From assembly GCA_029719485.1 (NCBI GenBank), contig CP120722.1, positions 1,364,001-1,428,000 of the forward strand: a stretch of 64,000 nucleotides of DNA, read 5' to 3'. Below are positions 52,657 through 62,022 of the stretch, one piece after another. How positions within the stretch are numbered: the first letter of the stretch is position 1; the number at the start of each line of letters is the position of its first letter. Under the pieces are notes generated by a model. That model made no database searches and was not told where the DNA came from. It worked only from the letters and a program-made list of their open reading frames with translations. The stretch comes from Kiritimatiellota bacterium B12222 (GTDB lineage: Bacteria; Verrucomicrobiota; Kiritimatiellia; SS1-B-03-39; UBA6053). The position numbers and the translations under genes are program-made.

Positions 52657-53712
52657 ATGGAAAAGAAAAATACGATATTGATAGGGACCTTGTTGGTGTT
52701 GATGGCCTGTGGGGTGTGGATTTTACAGACGCCGAGGGCGGGGGCCCGGGCTGAGCAGGTTCAGGTTTCTTTTGGGGGTGAAACCATGGGCACTACGTAT
52801 CAGGTGCAACTTGCCCAGGTTTCGTTAGCTGCTGAAGAGCTTCAGGCACTGGAAGTGAAAGTGGCTTTGGAGTTGTTGGCGGTGAATCAAGCGATGTCGA
52901 CTTATATGCCGGAGAGTGAAATTTCGCGATTTAACCGTGGAGGGACTGAACCCTTTCAGGTGAGTCTGCGTTTTCAGGAGGTCTTGCGCCGGAGTTTTGA
53001 AATTTATGAGCAAACGCATGAAGCGTTTGATCCGACTTTAGGTCCTCTGATCAATTTGTGGGGATTTGGAGAGGCGGGGTCCATGGGGGTTGCGCCTAGT
53101 GCGGAGGCAATTGCGTCGGTAATGAAAGAAGTGGGTATGTCGATGTTAACTTTGTCGGGAGATGAATTGACGAAAAATGAGGCCGGGATTGAAATAAATT
53201 TATCGGCGATTGCGAAAGGCTACGGGGTGGATCGGGTGGCGGGGGTATTGAAGGCTGAAGGCTTTGATAATATTTATGTGGAGATTGGGGGGGAGTTGTA
53301 TTGCGAAGGAGTGAATGGGGCAGGTATGCCATGGCGGATTGGGATTCAAGTGCCGGCGATGAATGCGCAAGAGAAAGCGATGCAGGTGATTTCGTTGGAG
53401 AATCGGGGCTTGGCGACATCGGGAGATTATCGAAACTATGTGGTGGATGATGCGGGATTGCGTCATCATATTTTGGATCCGCGCACTGGATATCCGGCAA
53501 AGCACACTTTGGCTTCGGTTTCGGTATTGGCCGAAGATTGTATGACGGCGGATGCAGTGGCTACCGCATTGTTTGTGATGGGGACGGAAGAGGGCTGGGC
53601 CTGGTTAGAGGGGCAGGAAGGATTGGAGGCTTTGTTTATCGATCGGGATGGGGACAGCTATCGGAACACGGCGACGCCGGGTTTTGAAGATGTGATGATT
53701 GCTGTACCGTAG
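52657..53712 (+). CDS. apbE: FAD:protein FMN transferase, lipoprotein form
   Basis: A 351-residue ApbE, which attaches FMN covalently to Thr of redox proteins such as NqrB, NqrC or RnfG. It has a lipoprotein signal with L-M-A-C (Cys18), so it should sit on the outer face of the inner membrane. Typical segments are M-G-T-T-Y-Q-V, S-A-I-A-K-G-Y-G-V-D and D-P-R-T-G-Y-P. No nqr or rnf genes are in the window. The start at 52657 has a purine-rich AGGGGGA just before it. Confidence 0.95.
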   Translation: MEKKNTILIGTLLVLMACGVWILQTPRAGARAEQVQVSFGGETMGTTYQVQLAQVSLAAEELQALEVKVALELLAVNQAMSTYMPESEISRFNRGGTEPFQVSLRFQEVLRRSFEIYEQTHEAFDPTLGPLINLWGFGEAGSMGVAPSAEAIASVMKEVGMSMLTLSGDELTKNEAGIEINLSAIAKGYGVDRVAGVLKAEGFDNIYVEIGGELYCEGVNGAGMPWRIGIQVPAMNAQEKAMQVISLENRGLATSGDYRNYVVDDAGLRHHILDPRTGYPAKHTLASVSVLAEDCMTADAVATALFVMGTEEGWAWLEGQEGLEALFIDRDGDSYRNTATPGFEDVMIAVP

Positions 53713-53730
53713 GCTAGGGTTGGATTTTTT

Positions 53731-54300
53731 AGATACCCGCTCGCCCCGCAAGCGGGACTCACGTGGGTGAGGGGAGGCTGGGGGTTGGATTCTGAGATAC
53801 CCGCTCGCCCCGCAAGCGGGACTCACGAGGGTGAGGGGAGGCTGGGGTTTTGGTCATTTAGATACCCGCTCGCCCTGCAAGCAGGACTCACGTGGGTGAG
53901 GGGAGGCTGGGGGTTGGATTCTGAGATACCCGCTCGCCCCGCAAGCAGGACTCACGCGGGTGAGGGGAGGCTTGGGGTTTTGGTTATTTAGACACCCGCT
54001 CGCCCCGCAAGCGGGACTCACGCGGGTGAGGGGAGGCTGGGGTTTTGGTTCTTTAGATACCCGCTCGCCCTGCAAGCAGGACTCACGTGGGTGGGGGGAG
54101 GCTTGGGGTTTTGGTTCTTTAGATACCCGCTCGCCCTGCAAGCAGGACTCACGTGGGTGAGGGGAGGCTTGGGGTTTTGGTTATTTAGATACCCGCTCGC
54201 CCCGCAAGCGGGACTCACGCGGGTGAGGGGAGGCTGGGGTTTTGGTTCTTTAGATACCCGCTCGCCCTGCAAGCAGGACTCACGTGGGTGGGGAGGGGAG
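53731..54300. repeat. 64-66-bp tandem hairpin repeat array, nine copies
   Basis: Units start at 53731, 53795, 53860, 53924, 53990, 54055, 54121, 54187 and 54252. Each has AGATACCCGCTCGCC, a first stem (CCCGC-AA-GCGGG or CCTGC-AA-GCAGG), and a second hairpin CTCAC-GNGG-GTGAG. The first stem changes on both sides together in eight of nine copies. There are no unique spacers and the array is not a CRISPR. It fills the 651-bp gap between apbE and the tetR gene; long ORFs across it (R-Y-P-L-A-L-Q-A-G-L-T) just translate the repeat. Confidence 0.93.
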
Positions 54301-54332
54301 CCCTTCTACAATATTTTTTAATTTAACTACTG

Positions 54333-54346
54333 ACTGACTGGTCAGT
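54333..54346. promoter_or_regulatory. palindromic operator upstream of the tetR-efflux operon
   Basis: ACTGAC-TG-GTCAGT is a perfect inverted repeat (6-bp arms, 2-base centre), embedded in TGACTGACTGGTCAGT. It ends 17 bp before the tetR ATG. Sequences of this kind are bound by TetR regulators of RND efflux operons. Autoregulation and control of the downstream pump are inferred. Confidence 0.75.
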
Positions 54347-54363
54347 TTTGCTATGTGAAGGTT

Positions 54364-54936
54364 ATGAATCTGGAAAAGAAGAAAGCTTTAAAGCGTCAGA
54401 CGATTTTAAAAGCAGCTACGGCTTGTTTTGAAAATCGTAGTTATGATGAAGTTACCTTAGATGAGGTTGCGACAGAGGCAGGGGTGGGCAAGGGGACCGT
54501 CTACCTGTATTTTAGGAGTAAAGAGGATTTATTTTTGCAATTGGCGGTTGAAGGGGTGGATGAGATGGTGGCGCAGGTTAAGGAATTAACTCAGATGACG
54601 GCGCTGCCTTTTGTAGAGCGTTTTGAGCGCATCATTTTGGCTTTGGCTGGATTTTTTATGCGTAGGCATGGCTTTATTCGATTGATGAATCAGGCCATGT
54701 CCGAGCAACTTAACGAAGGGTTTTGTCGTCATCGAGAGCAGATGAGAAATGCGATGATGACCTTCATTGGACAAGGCGTGAAGGAGGGTGCGTTGCGGAG
54801 GGATTGTGACGTGGCGGAACTAGAGATGATGTTGATTGGGCCTTTGGTGTTTCGGGCCCGTAATCAGGGTCATTCCCACCCCGTTTCACCTGAGGTATTG
54901 AGTCGACTTATTTGGAGCGCGATTAAACATGATTAA
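54364..54936 (+). CDS. TetR/AcrR family regulator of the RND operon
   Basis: A 190-residue repressor-type regulator. The N-terminal HTH is typical: I-L-K-A-A-T-A-C-F-E-N-R, V-T-L-D-E-V-A-T-E-A-G-V-G-K-G-T-V-Y-L-Y-F-R-S-K-E-D-L in its order, written here only as key positions (G-V-G-K-G-T-V-Y). The C-terminal ligand domain is variable. It is the first gene of an operon with OMF, MFP and RND genes and overlaps the OMF start by 8 bp. It probably responds to a substrate of the pump. Confidence 0.92.
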   Translation: MNLEKKKALKRQTILKAATACFENRSYDEVTLDEVATEAGVGKGTVYLYFRSKEDLFLQLAVEGVDEMVAQVKELTQMTALPFVERFERIILALAGFFMRRHGFIRLMNQAMSEQLNEGFCRHREQMRNAMMTFIGQGVKEGALRRDCDVAELEMMLIGPLVFRARNQGHSHPVSPEVLSRLIWSAIKHD

Positions 54937-56329
54937 TATGAAAACTCGATGGTATGTATGTTTAATTGTTCCGTCGTTAATGACGGCCTGTATGCACAGA
55001 CCTCCCGCGGAAAGGGAGCAGGACGTTCCCCAGGCGTATTTGCAATTGGAATCCGAGGGCGAATGGGTGGATGCATGGTGGACGGCGTTTGGAGATCCCC
55101 AATTAGATGCTCTGATCGAAAAAGCCTTGCAGGGCAATTTGACCTTAGAACAAGCTGATGCCCGTCTGCGTCAGGCGGAGGCTTTGGCTGCCCAGGTGGG
55201 GGCGGCCAGAATTCCCAGTGTAACGGGTGAAGCGGATGCGAGCAGTACCACGCGTGAACGTAGCTCAAGTCAGGGATCGACGGATAGTTACCGACTCGGT
55301 TTGGCGGCGAGTTATGAAGTTGATTTATGGGGGCGGGTCAGTTCGAGCATTCAAGCTGCCGATCAAAGTATGGTATCGACGGCCTACGATTTGCAGACGG
55401 CCTCCTTGTCGGTGGCGGCCCAAACGGCGGCGGCCTATTATACCTGGCAGTATTATGTGGCGTTGCAGGAGTTGTTACAGGATCAGTTAGACGCACGTAA
55501 GAAGATTTTGTCGGTGGTTGAGGCACGATTTCATACCGCGCAAGCGAGTGCTACGGACGTGTTGCAACAACGGGAGCGGGTGGCGGGAGCCGAGGCGGAT
55601 TTATTTCCGGTTAAGGCGTCCTTACAGTCTGCTGCGTTTAGTTTGTCGGTGTTGGTGGGCGAAGCACCCCAACAAGATTTGAAGTTGGTTCCTAAGCCTT
55701 TTCCAGGATTGCCTGCCCGTCCACCGCTCGGGGTGCCGGCGGATTTACTCAGTCGACGACCAGACATTCAAGCAGCCTGGGCGCGTTTGGCTTCTGCGGA
55801 TTGGGATGTGAATGCGGCCAAGGCCAACCGTTTGCCTACCTTACGGTTAACGGGTGGGGCTGCGTATGAAAACAGCTCTCTTGATGAAATTTTTGACAGT
55901 TGGGTGGCAAATTTGGCTGCGGGACTTACGGCGCCACTGATCGATGGGGGACGATTAAAAGCTGAAGTTGCGTTGGCGCAGGCCTTTGCGGACGAGCGTT
56001 TTGCGGCCTACCGTCAGTCGGTACTGGATGCGTTAACTGAAGTGGAAGATGCCTTGCAACTTGAGCAACGTCAACAGGACTATGTGGAGGCGGTCGAACG
56101 ACAATTGGCGGCTTCGTCTTTGGCAACGCAGGCGGTATATAATCGTTATGTGCGTGGTCAAAATACATTTTTTGAAGCGTTGGTTCAGAGTACCGCACAA
56201 CAAGATTTAGAAGTGGTGGTCTTACAAGCTCATTTTGAATTATTGGGTGATCGCATCCAATTGTATCGCGCCCTGGGTGGCGATTGGGATTTCATTTTAC
56301 AAACGTATCGGGAAACAAACGATGAATAA
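54929..56329 (+). CDS. NodT-family outer membrane efflux lipoprotein
   Basis: A 466-residue TolC/OprM-type channel with a lipobox M-T-A-C (Cys21), a start D-A-W-W-T-A-F-G-D-P-Q-L-D, and two OEP repeats (L-L-S-R-R-P-D-I-Q-A-A-W). An in-frame ATG at 54938 is an alternative start. It is an exporter component for the following MFP and RND genes and a distinct paralogue of the 11919 channel. Confidence 0.94.
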   Translation: MINMKTRWYVCLIVPSLMTACMHRPPAEREQDVPQAYLQLESEGEWVDAWWTAFGDPQLDALIEKALQGNLTLEQADARLRQAEALAAQVGAARIPSVTGEADASSTTRERSSSQGSTDSYRLGLAASYEVDLWGRVSSSIQAADQSMVSTAYDLQTASLSVAAQTAAAYYTWQYYVALQELLQDQLDARKKILSVVEARFHTAQASATDVLQQRERVAGAEADLFPVKASLQSAAFSLSVLVGEAPQQDLKLVPKPFPGLPARPPLGVPADLLSRRPDIQAAWARLASADWDVNAAKANRLPTLRLTGGAAYENSSLDEIFDSWVANLAAGLTAPLIDGGRLKAEVALAQAFADERFAAYRQSVLDALTEVEDALQLEQRQQDYVEAVERQLAASSLATQAVYNRYVRGQNTFFEALVQSTAQQDLEVVVLQAHFELLGDRIQLYRALGGDWDFILQTYRETNDE

Positions 56330-57479
56330 AACCTTACGCATTCTTCTTGGATTTTTACTGGTGGGTGGGGCTTTGGGTCTCGCCACCTTGATGATTAAAA
56401 CCAAACCCAAAGCTGAACGGAAACCGATGTCGGCGATGATGCCGGTGGTAACGGTTGAAGATATTTCGCCGCAGACCTTGCCGGTCACCGTGGAAATCCT
56501 GGGGACGGTTATTCCAGATGTAGAAGTGGCCTTGCGGGCAGAAGTGAGTGGAACCATTCTCTCGGTTTATCCTGATTTGATTGAGGGCCGTTTTGTAAAG
56601 CAGGGCGATTTGCTGTTCGAAATGGATGCGAGGGATTATGAGCTCAACTTGTTACAAGCGAAAGCGAGCTTGCAAGCTGCGGTGAGCGATCTCCGCTTGG
56701 AAGAGGGGCAACAGGCGGTGGCGGCACATGAGATCACCTTGTTGGATGAGCAGATGCCGGTGGATGATGCGTATCAGGATATTATGCGCCGTGAACCCCA
56801 ATTGTTGGCTGCCGAGGCGGCGGTAGCTTCGGCACAATCGAGCTTGCAGGCGGCAGAACTGGATTTGGAACGGGTGAAGGTCTATGCGCCTTTTGATGCG
56901 GTGGTAGTTGGCGCAGAGAAGGATCGTGGGGATTATGCTCAGGCTGGGGAAACCTTGGTGGAATTGATGGCGACTCAACGTTTGTTTGTGCGCGGATCGC
57001 TTCCGGTGGGCGATTTGAAGTTTTTCCCGGATTTGGGTCTCATGGACTATCCGGCGCGCTTGTCGATGTCGGATGGAAACAGCTTGGAGGGGCGTGTTTA
57101 TAACTTGCTGCCCAAATTGAGTGAACAGGGACGCATGGCTCAGGTGTTGATTGCGGTTACGGATCCTTACGGTGAATCCGTTTCCCGTCCTTTATTCATT
57201 GATGAATTGGTGACGGCCGAATTATCGGGGATTGAAATGCCGAATGTGTATGTGTTGGACCGGCGCTCCCTTCGTCAGGGCAACACGATTTGGATGTTGG
57301 ATGAAGAGAGTAAATTACGCATTTTACCGGTGGAAATTTTACAAGGTTATGCTTCGCAGGTGATGGTTCGTTTTGACGCACCTGAAAAATGGCAATTGGT
57401 GACTTCCAATGTTTCCGCTGCGGTTGAAGGTATGTTGATGCAGGCGGTTCCTTCAGAAACTGAGGGGGGACGCTCATGA
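56322..57479 (+). CDS. RND efflux periplasmic adaptor (MFP)
   Basis: A 385-residue HlyD-like subunit with one N-terminal hydrophobic anchor (about 6-23), a lipoyl half (V-A-L-R-A-E-V-S-G-T-I), a coiled-coil hairpin (about 100-190), the second lipoyl half (V-Y-A-P-F-D-A-V-V-V-G) and beta-barrel domains. It overlaps the OMF gene by 8 bp and the permease by 4 bp (ATGA). It should bridge the inner-membrane pump to the outer channel. Confidence 0.93.
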   Translation: MNKTLRILLGFLLVGGALGLATLMIKTKPKAERKPMSAMMPVVTVEDISPQTLPVTVEILGTVIPDVEVALRAEVSGTILSVYPDLIEGRFVKQGDLLFEMDARDYELNLLQAKASLQAAVSDLRLEEGQQAVAAHEITLLDEQMPVDDAYQDIMRREPQLLAAEAAVASAQSSLQAAELDLERVKVYAPFDAVVVGAEKDRGDYAQAGETLVELMATQRLFVRGSLPVGDLKFFPDLGLMDYPARLSMSDGNSLEGRVYNLLPKLSEQGRMAQVLIAVTDPYGESVSRPLFIDELVTAELSGIEMPNVYVLDRRSLRQGNTIWMLDEESKLRILPVEILQGYASQVMVRFDAPEKWQLVTSNVSAAVEGMLMQAVPSETEGGRS

Positions 57480-60400
57480 AAAATTTACGGGGGCCGATCG
57501 CTTGGATGGTTCAGAACCCTGTGGCGTCCAATCTATTGATGGCGCTCTGTTTGGTGGGTGGCTTGGTAATGTTTTCTAAAATCAAACAGGAAGTTTTTCC
57601 TGATTTGACAGAAGATGTGGTGAATATCCAGGTGAGTTATCCCGGGGGCACACCCGAGGAGTTAGAACAAGGGGTTTGTTTGGTGGTGGAGGAAGCGGTG
57701 CGGGGCTTGGACGGGGTGAAGGAAGTCACGGCGGTGGCCAGTGAAGGGTCTGCTTCGATTCAAGTAGAGTTGCTTGAAGGGGTCGATATTATGAAGGTCT
57801 ACCAAGATATTCAAAGTGAGGTTGACCGGATCAGTACCTTTCCCGAAGAGGCGGAAGCCCCTGAAGTTTCGTTGGCCTCCCGTCGTCGGGAAGCCATGTC
57901 GCTGGTGTTGTATGGAGATGTTCCTGAAACAGGGTTGCGCAATACGGCAGAGCAAATTCGTGATCGTTTGCAACAAAGTTCGCATATTACACAAGTAGAC
58001 TTAAGCGGGGTTCGTGAACCTGAAATTTCGGTGGAAGTGTCGCAGGCCAATTTACGACGTTATGGTCTTACCCACCGTGAAATTGCTGCAAAAATAAGTG
58101 CAGAAGCGGTGGAATTATCCGGAGGAGGGATCAAAACCGACAGTGGTGAAACTTTGCTGAGAATGAAGGAACGAAAATCCAGTGGTTTGGAATTTGGACG
58201 GGTGCCTTTGGCTTATACAGAAGATGGGGCCGCTTTGCGGGTGGAAGATGTGGGAACCGTGATTGATGGATTTGAAGACAGTGATCGTTATGCGTTATTC
58301 AACGGCAAACCTGCTGTGATGATTGATGTGTATCGGGTAGGAGATCAGACGCCTTCTCAAATATCGGAAGAAGTTTTTGCAATGTTGCCGCAGTTGCAAG
58401 CGCAATTGCCTGAGGGGATGACCTTGGAAGTGCTGAATGACCGTACAGAGATTTTCTTTCAACGGGCGAATCTGTTGTTACGCAATGGCGCGTTTGGGTT
58501 GATCTTGGTGTTTTTATTATTGAGTGTTTTTCTGGAAATCCGCTTGGCATTTTGGGTGATGATGGGGATTCCGATTTCCTTTTTAGGGTCGTTGTTTTTG
58601 ATGCCGACGGTGGGCTTGTCGATCAATATGATCACCATGTTTGCCTATATTTTGGCTTTGGGGATTGTGGTGGATGATGCGGTGGTGGTGGGCGAAAATA
58701 TTTACCATTATTTGCAAGAGGGTGAAGATCCCAAATGGGCGGCGGTGAAAGGCTGTCGCGAAGTGGCTGGACCGGTGGGATTCAGTATTCTGACCAATGT
58801 GGCGGCCTTTGTTCCGTTGTTGGTGTTGCCGGGGCGCATGGGGAGTGTGCTGGGGATGTTGCCGTTGGTTGTGATTTCTGTATTTCTAATTTCGTGGGTG
58901 GAGAGTTTGTACATTTTGCCTGCGCATTTAAGTCATTCGCGTAAGCGTCAACTCACGGGTTTTCGTTCGAAACTGCATGGGTTTCAACAGCGCTTTAGTG
59001 CGGTGTTTACCCGTTGGGTGCGTGAAAAATATGGTCCCTTTTTAGATCGTTGTTTAACCCATCGATATTTGGTGTTGAGTGCTGCATTGGGGATTCTGAT
59101 TGTCGTGGGGGGGTATTTTTTCAGTGGGCGTATGGGCTTTAGCATGTTCTCCACGGTTGAAAGTGACTTCTCAGTGGCAAAGGCGGTATTGCCTTACGGG
59201 TCGCCGGTTGAGGAAACAGAACGGGTCACGCGGATATTGATTGAAGGCGCAGAAAGTGCGTTGGCTGAAAGTGGGCATCCTGAATTGGTGGAAGGCATTT
59301 TCGCGAATGTGGGGTCTGGTGGTTCTCATCAATCGGAAGTGCGGGTATTTCTGGCGGATGCGGAGATACGGGATACGATTATGAGCACCTCGGAGTTTAC
59401 GCAGTTGTGGCGTGAAAAAGTGGGGCAGGTTCCGGGGGTGCGTTATATACGTTTTGCTGCAGATTCGGGAGGTCCCGGCAGTGGACCGGCGTTGACCATT
59501 GAATTGCGTCATGAGAATATTGAAATTTTGGAAGCGGCGGCTGCGGATGTGGGGAAAGCCTTGTTGGAATTTCCTTTGGTACAGGATGTGGATGATGGGG
59601 TGGAGTCGGGAAAACCGCAGTTGGATTTCACCATGAAGCCCGAGGGGATTGCCTTGGGATTGACGGCATCGGATGTGGGACGTCAGGTGCGGTCGGCCTT
59701 CGAGGGGGCGGAAGCGTTGCGTCAGCAACGGGGGCGCAACGAAGTGAAGGTGAAGGTACGGTTGCCGGAAGTTGAACGGGATCAGCTTTACAGCTTAGAG
59801 CGTTTTGTGTTGCAGACTCCTGCCGGGGGAGAAGTGTTGTTGGGAGATGCGGTGGATATTGAAGTGGGAACGTCTTACACCTCGATAGATCGCCGGAACG
59901 GGGTACGTACCTTGACGGTGACTGCGGATGTGCGGCCGAAGTCCAAATCGGGCGAGGTTCGAAATCAATTGGCGACTTCGGTTTGGCCGGAAGTGATGGC
60001 GCGTTATCCCGGGTTGGATTATAGTTATGAGGGGCGGGATGCGGACAATCGTGAAAGTGCGAATAGTATGTCGCTGACCTTGCCTTTGGTATTGATTGCG
60101 ATTTATGCCTTGTTGGCGGTACCTTTCCGTAGCTACTCACAGCCCTTGATTGTGATGGTGAGCATTCCCTTTGGGGTGGTGGGGGCGGTGATCGGCCATA
60201 TTATTATGGGCTACAGCATGACCATGATTGGGATTATTGGCATGTTGGCTTTGAGTGGGGTGGTGGTGAATGATGCCTTGGTGTTGATTAGTTTTGCCAA
60301 CGATCGCAGGGCGCACCACGCCTCGGCTCACGATGCGGTGGTGGCGGCCGGGGTACAACGATTCCGTCCGATCATGCTTACCACACTGACGACCTTTGGC

Positions 60401-60574
60401 GGGTTGGCTCCGATGATTTTTGAAACCTCTCGTCAGGCCCGTTTTTTAATACCCATGGCGATTTCGTTGGGGTACGGACTGTTATTTGCGACCATGATTA
60501 TTTTAGTGCTGGTGCCATCACTGTATATGATTGTGGAAGACGTGAAGGGATGGTTTGGCATAAAAGAAGACTAA
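57476..60574 (+). CDS. RND efflux transporter permease (AcrB/MdtB-like)
   Basis: A 1032-residue trimeric proton antiporter with 12 helices and two large periplasmic loops. The N-terminus (M-V-Q-N-P-V-A-S-N-L) is typical. TM4 carries the proton-relay Asp pair in G-I-V-V-D-D-A-V-V-V-G. The second half has G-V-V-V-N-D-A-L-V-L. The family (HAE1-like, closer to MdtB/YegN-type or VexF than AcrB) exports drugs or metabolites. Last gene of the operon. Confidence 0.95.
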   Translation: MKNLRGPIAWMVQNPVASNLLMALCLVGGLVMFSKIKQEVFPDLTEDVVNIQVSYPGGTPEELEQGVCLVVEEAVRGLDGVKEVTAVASEGSASIQVELLEGVDIMKVYQDIQSEVDRISTFPEEAEAPEVSLASRRREAMSLVLYGDVPETGLRNTAEQIRDRLQQSSHITQVDLSGVREPEISVEVSQANLRRYGLTHREIAAKISAEAVELSGGGIKTDSGETLLRMKERKSSGLEFGRVPLAYTEDGAALRVEDVGTVIDGFEDSDRYALFNGKPAVMIDVYRVGDQTPSQISEEVFAMLPQLQAQLPEGMTLEVLNDRTEIFFQRANLLLRNGAFGLILVFLLLSVFLEIRLAFWVMMGIPISFLGSLFLMPTVGLSINMITMFAYILALGIVVDDAVVVGENIYHYLQEGEDPKWAAVKGCREVAGPVGFSILTNVAAFVPLLVLPGRMGSVLGMLPLVVISVFLISWVESLYILPAHLSHSRKRQLTGFRSKLHGFQQRFSAVFTRWVREKYGPFLDRCLTHRYLVLSAALGILIVVGGYFFSGRMGFSMFSTVESDFSVAKAVLPYGSPVEETERVTRILIEGAESALAESGHPELVEGIFANVGSGGSHQSEVRVFLADAEIRDTIMSTSEFTQLWREKVGQVPGVRYIRFAADSGGPGSGPALTIELRHENIEILEAAAADVGKALLEFPLVQDVDDGVESGKPQLDFTMKPEGIALGLTASDVGRQVRSAFEGAEALRQQRGRNEVKVKVRLPEVERDQLYSLERFVLQTPAGGEVLLGDAVDIEVGTSYTSIDRRNGVRTLTVTADVRPKSKSGEVRNQLATSVWPEVMARYPGLDYSYEGRDADNRESANSMSLTLPLVLIAIYALLAVPFRSYSQPLIVMVSIPFGVVGAVIGHIIMGYSMTMIGIIGMLALSGVVVNDALVLISFANDRRAHHASAHDAVVAAGVQRFRPIMLTTLTTFGGLAPMIFETSRQARFLIPMAISLGYGLLFATMIILVLVPSLYMIVEDVKGWFGIKED

Positions 60575-60597
60575 ACCAGTGGGGTAACTCTGAGCCC

Positions 60598-60633
60598 AAA
60601 AAAAATCCGGCAATGAGGAGGCCTCATTGCCGG
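60598..60633 (-). terminator. Rho-independent terminator, shared by convergent genes
   Basis: A 12-bp stem (CCGGCAATGAGG with CCTCATTGCCGG, 3-base loop) with a run of nine A on its left, which makes T9 on the minus strand. It ends the gene at 60699 and may also stop the efflux operon. Its inner sequence recurs in the hairpin at 61940. Confidence 0.9.
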
Positions 60634-60698
60634 TTATCGCATCCGTATTTAAAAATACTGGTGGATGGGGAACGCTCGTGAAGCGTTACAGATGTGTT

Positions 60699-61520
60699 TT
60701 ATTTAGGGAAGAGCAAGATGACTTGAGCGCGAGCACCCCAACCTTCAGGGCCGCTTTCTGTGGATTCAACCCAGTAGCGGGCACCCAGTGAGAATTGGAC
60801 GATTTGAGGGCCTAGTTTTGCCAACTGAGAAACCATTACATTCACAGGAACACTCCATTCTTCGCCTTCCCAGTTATAGGTGGATTCGGTATTCACCATC
60901 AAGGTAGTTTTGGTTTTGGTAATGAATCCTAAGAAAGGTTGAATGTAGGAGGCATTGACGTCTTCGCGATCGCTATCCCCACCCACAGACCAAACGTGGT
61001 TCCACAACAGACCGTAGGTCCATGGGCCTTTTTGTTGCAAGGCCAATGCGGTAGGGCCTGCACCCCATTTGCCGGTACCGAGAAAATCATCGGATGCGGA
61101 AGGATATAAGCCCACAGGACCGGCGGCAAGAATCCATCCTTTGACAGGTTCTTTCGGAGAGAAGAAAAAGCTTTGAGTGATATCACCGAGGCCGGATTCA
61201 CTATCGCCTGATGCAGGAATATCATTGAGTTCAATGACAGGCACAATGGTACGAATAATCAAATTCCAGTCTTCGCTGAGATCGAGGGGGATTACGGGTT
61301 GGATATTGACGAAAAACTTAGATCCTTCATCATTGGCACCGATATTTTCATCATAATTAAATTGAAAGGGGACACTGATAAGTGATGCGACCGGGTTGGC
61401 AAGTTGTTTGGCTAATTTTGTAGCTTCATCATCTTGGGCGGTGGTGGTGCTTTGTGCCTGTGCTGAAAAAGCAATGCAGGTCAACGCGAGGGTTAAGGTA
61501 CTTAAAAACTTGGTCTTCAT
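60699..61520 (-). CDS. outer-membrane-type transporter-like protein, copy 1
   Basis: A 273-residue secreted protein with a signal peptide ending A-Q-A-Q. L-A-K-Q-L-A-N-P-V-A-S-L-I-S-V-P-F-Q and R-T-I-V-P-V-I, then G-L-G-D-I-T-Q-S-F-F-F and L-G-A-R-Y-W-V-E match proteins called 'transporter' or neuromedin-U-like, related to the MetA/phenol-degradation barrel family. It probably forms an outer-membrane beta-barrel. It is a paralogue of the protein at 62023. Confidence 0.8.
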   Translation of the reverse strand: MKTKFLSTLTLALTCIAFSAQAQSTTTAQDDEATKLAKQLANPVASLISVPFQFNYDENIGANDEGSKFFVNIQPVIPLDLSEDWNLIIRTIVPVIELNDIPASGDSESGLGDITQSFFFSPKEPVKGWILAAGPVGLYPSASDDFLGTGKWGAGPTALALQQKGPWTYGLLWNHVWSVGGDSDREDVNASYIQPFLGFITKTKTTLMVNTESTYNWEGEEWSVPVNVMVSQLAKLGPQIVQFSLGARYWVESTESGPEGWGARAQVILLFPK

Positions 61521-61645
61521 AGGAGGCTCCTGTTGATTGGGTGAAAATTTGCTTTTACCTCTCTCTTAGTACTTTACGAGAAAATAAGTGTGTGTGGGGG
61601 GGGCATTATGGCCTATTTTTTGGAAAGAGGCGTGCAGGAATCGGG

Positions 61646-61912
61646 TTACTCATATGCCGTCCACACATTTCGCATGCGTTGTTGCAGAGCGGGAGGGACG
61701 CCGTAAAAGGAGAGGGTGTGGCCACGTCCTTTGAGGGGTTTTGCATGAATACAGGCGGAGGAAATACCGTGTTCTTGTGCCAGACTACTCAGTTCTGTTA
61801 ACAAAATGTGTCTGAATTTGCCTCGTTTTGCCTGCGCCTTTGCGTCGAGGATGAGGATGGTGGATGTGCCCAGCGGGAGGGTTGCGAGGAGCTGTGCGGA
61901 GAGTTTATTCAT
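61646..61912 (-). CDS. small DUF3634-like protein
   Basis: An 88-residue protein without signal peptide. The C-terminal G-H-T-L-S-F-Y-G-V-P-P-A-L-Q-Q-R-M-R-N-V-W is typical of DUF3634 proteins, while the usual N-terminal membrane helix is not there. It lies between the two barrel-like paralogues, in the same direction. Function unknown. Confidence 0.55.
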   Translation of the reverse strand: MNKLSAQLLATLPLGTSTILILDAKAQAKRGKFRHILLTELSSLAQEHGISSACIHAKPLKGRGHTLSFYGVPPALQQRMRNVWTAYE

Positions 61913-61934
61913 GACAAAGCGGAAAGGGTTACAG

Positions 61935-61968
61935 TAAAAACGGCAATGAGTTTTTAACTCATTGCCGT
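61935..61968 (-). terminator. Rho-independent terminator of barrel-like copy 2
   Basis: A 13-bp stem (ACGGCAATGAGTT with AACTCATTGCCGT, 3-base loop) with AAAAA on its left (T5 on the minus strand). It lies 55 bp after the stop at 62023. The stem's CGGCAATGAG core is also present in the terminator at 60607. Confidence 0.88.
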
Positions 61969-62022
61969 AGAGATGACAACCCTTAGGCCGGGTGGTCCTT
62001 TAAGTATGCTCGGGGAGCGGAT

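Noticed and set aside
53731..54300. CRISPR array
   Set aside because: Units are contiguous and near-identical along their whole length; there are no unique spacers and no cas genes in the window.
53767..54321. Several ORFs on both strands of 60-95 codons with repeating R-Y-P-L-A-L-Q-A-G-L-T or P-P-L-T-R-V-S-P-A
   Set aside because: They only translate the 65-bp hairpin repeats, lack ribosome-binding sites and exist in several frames.
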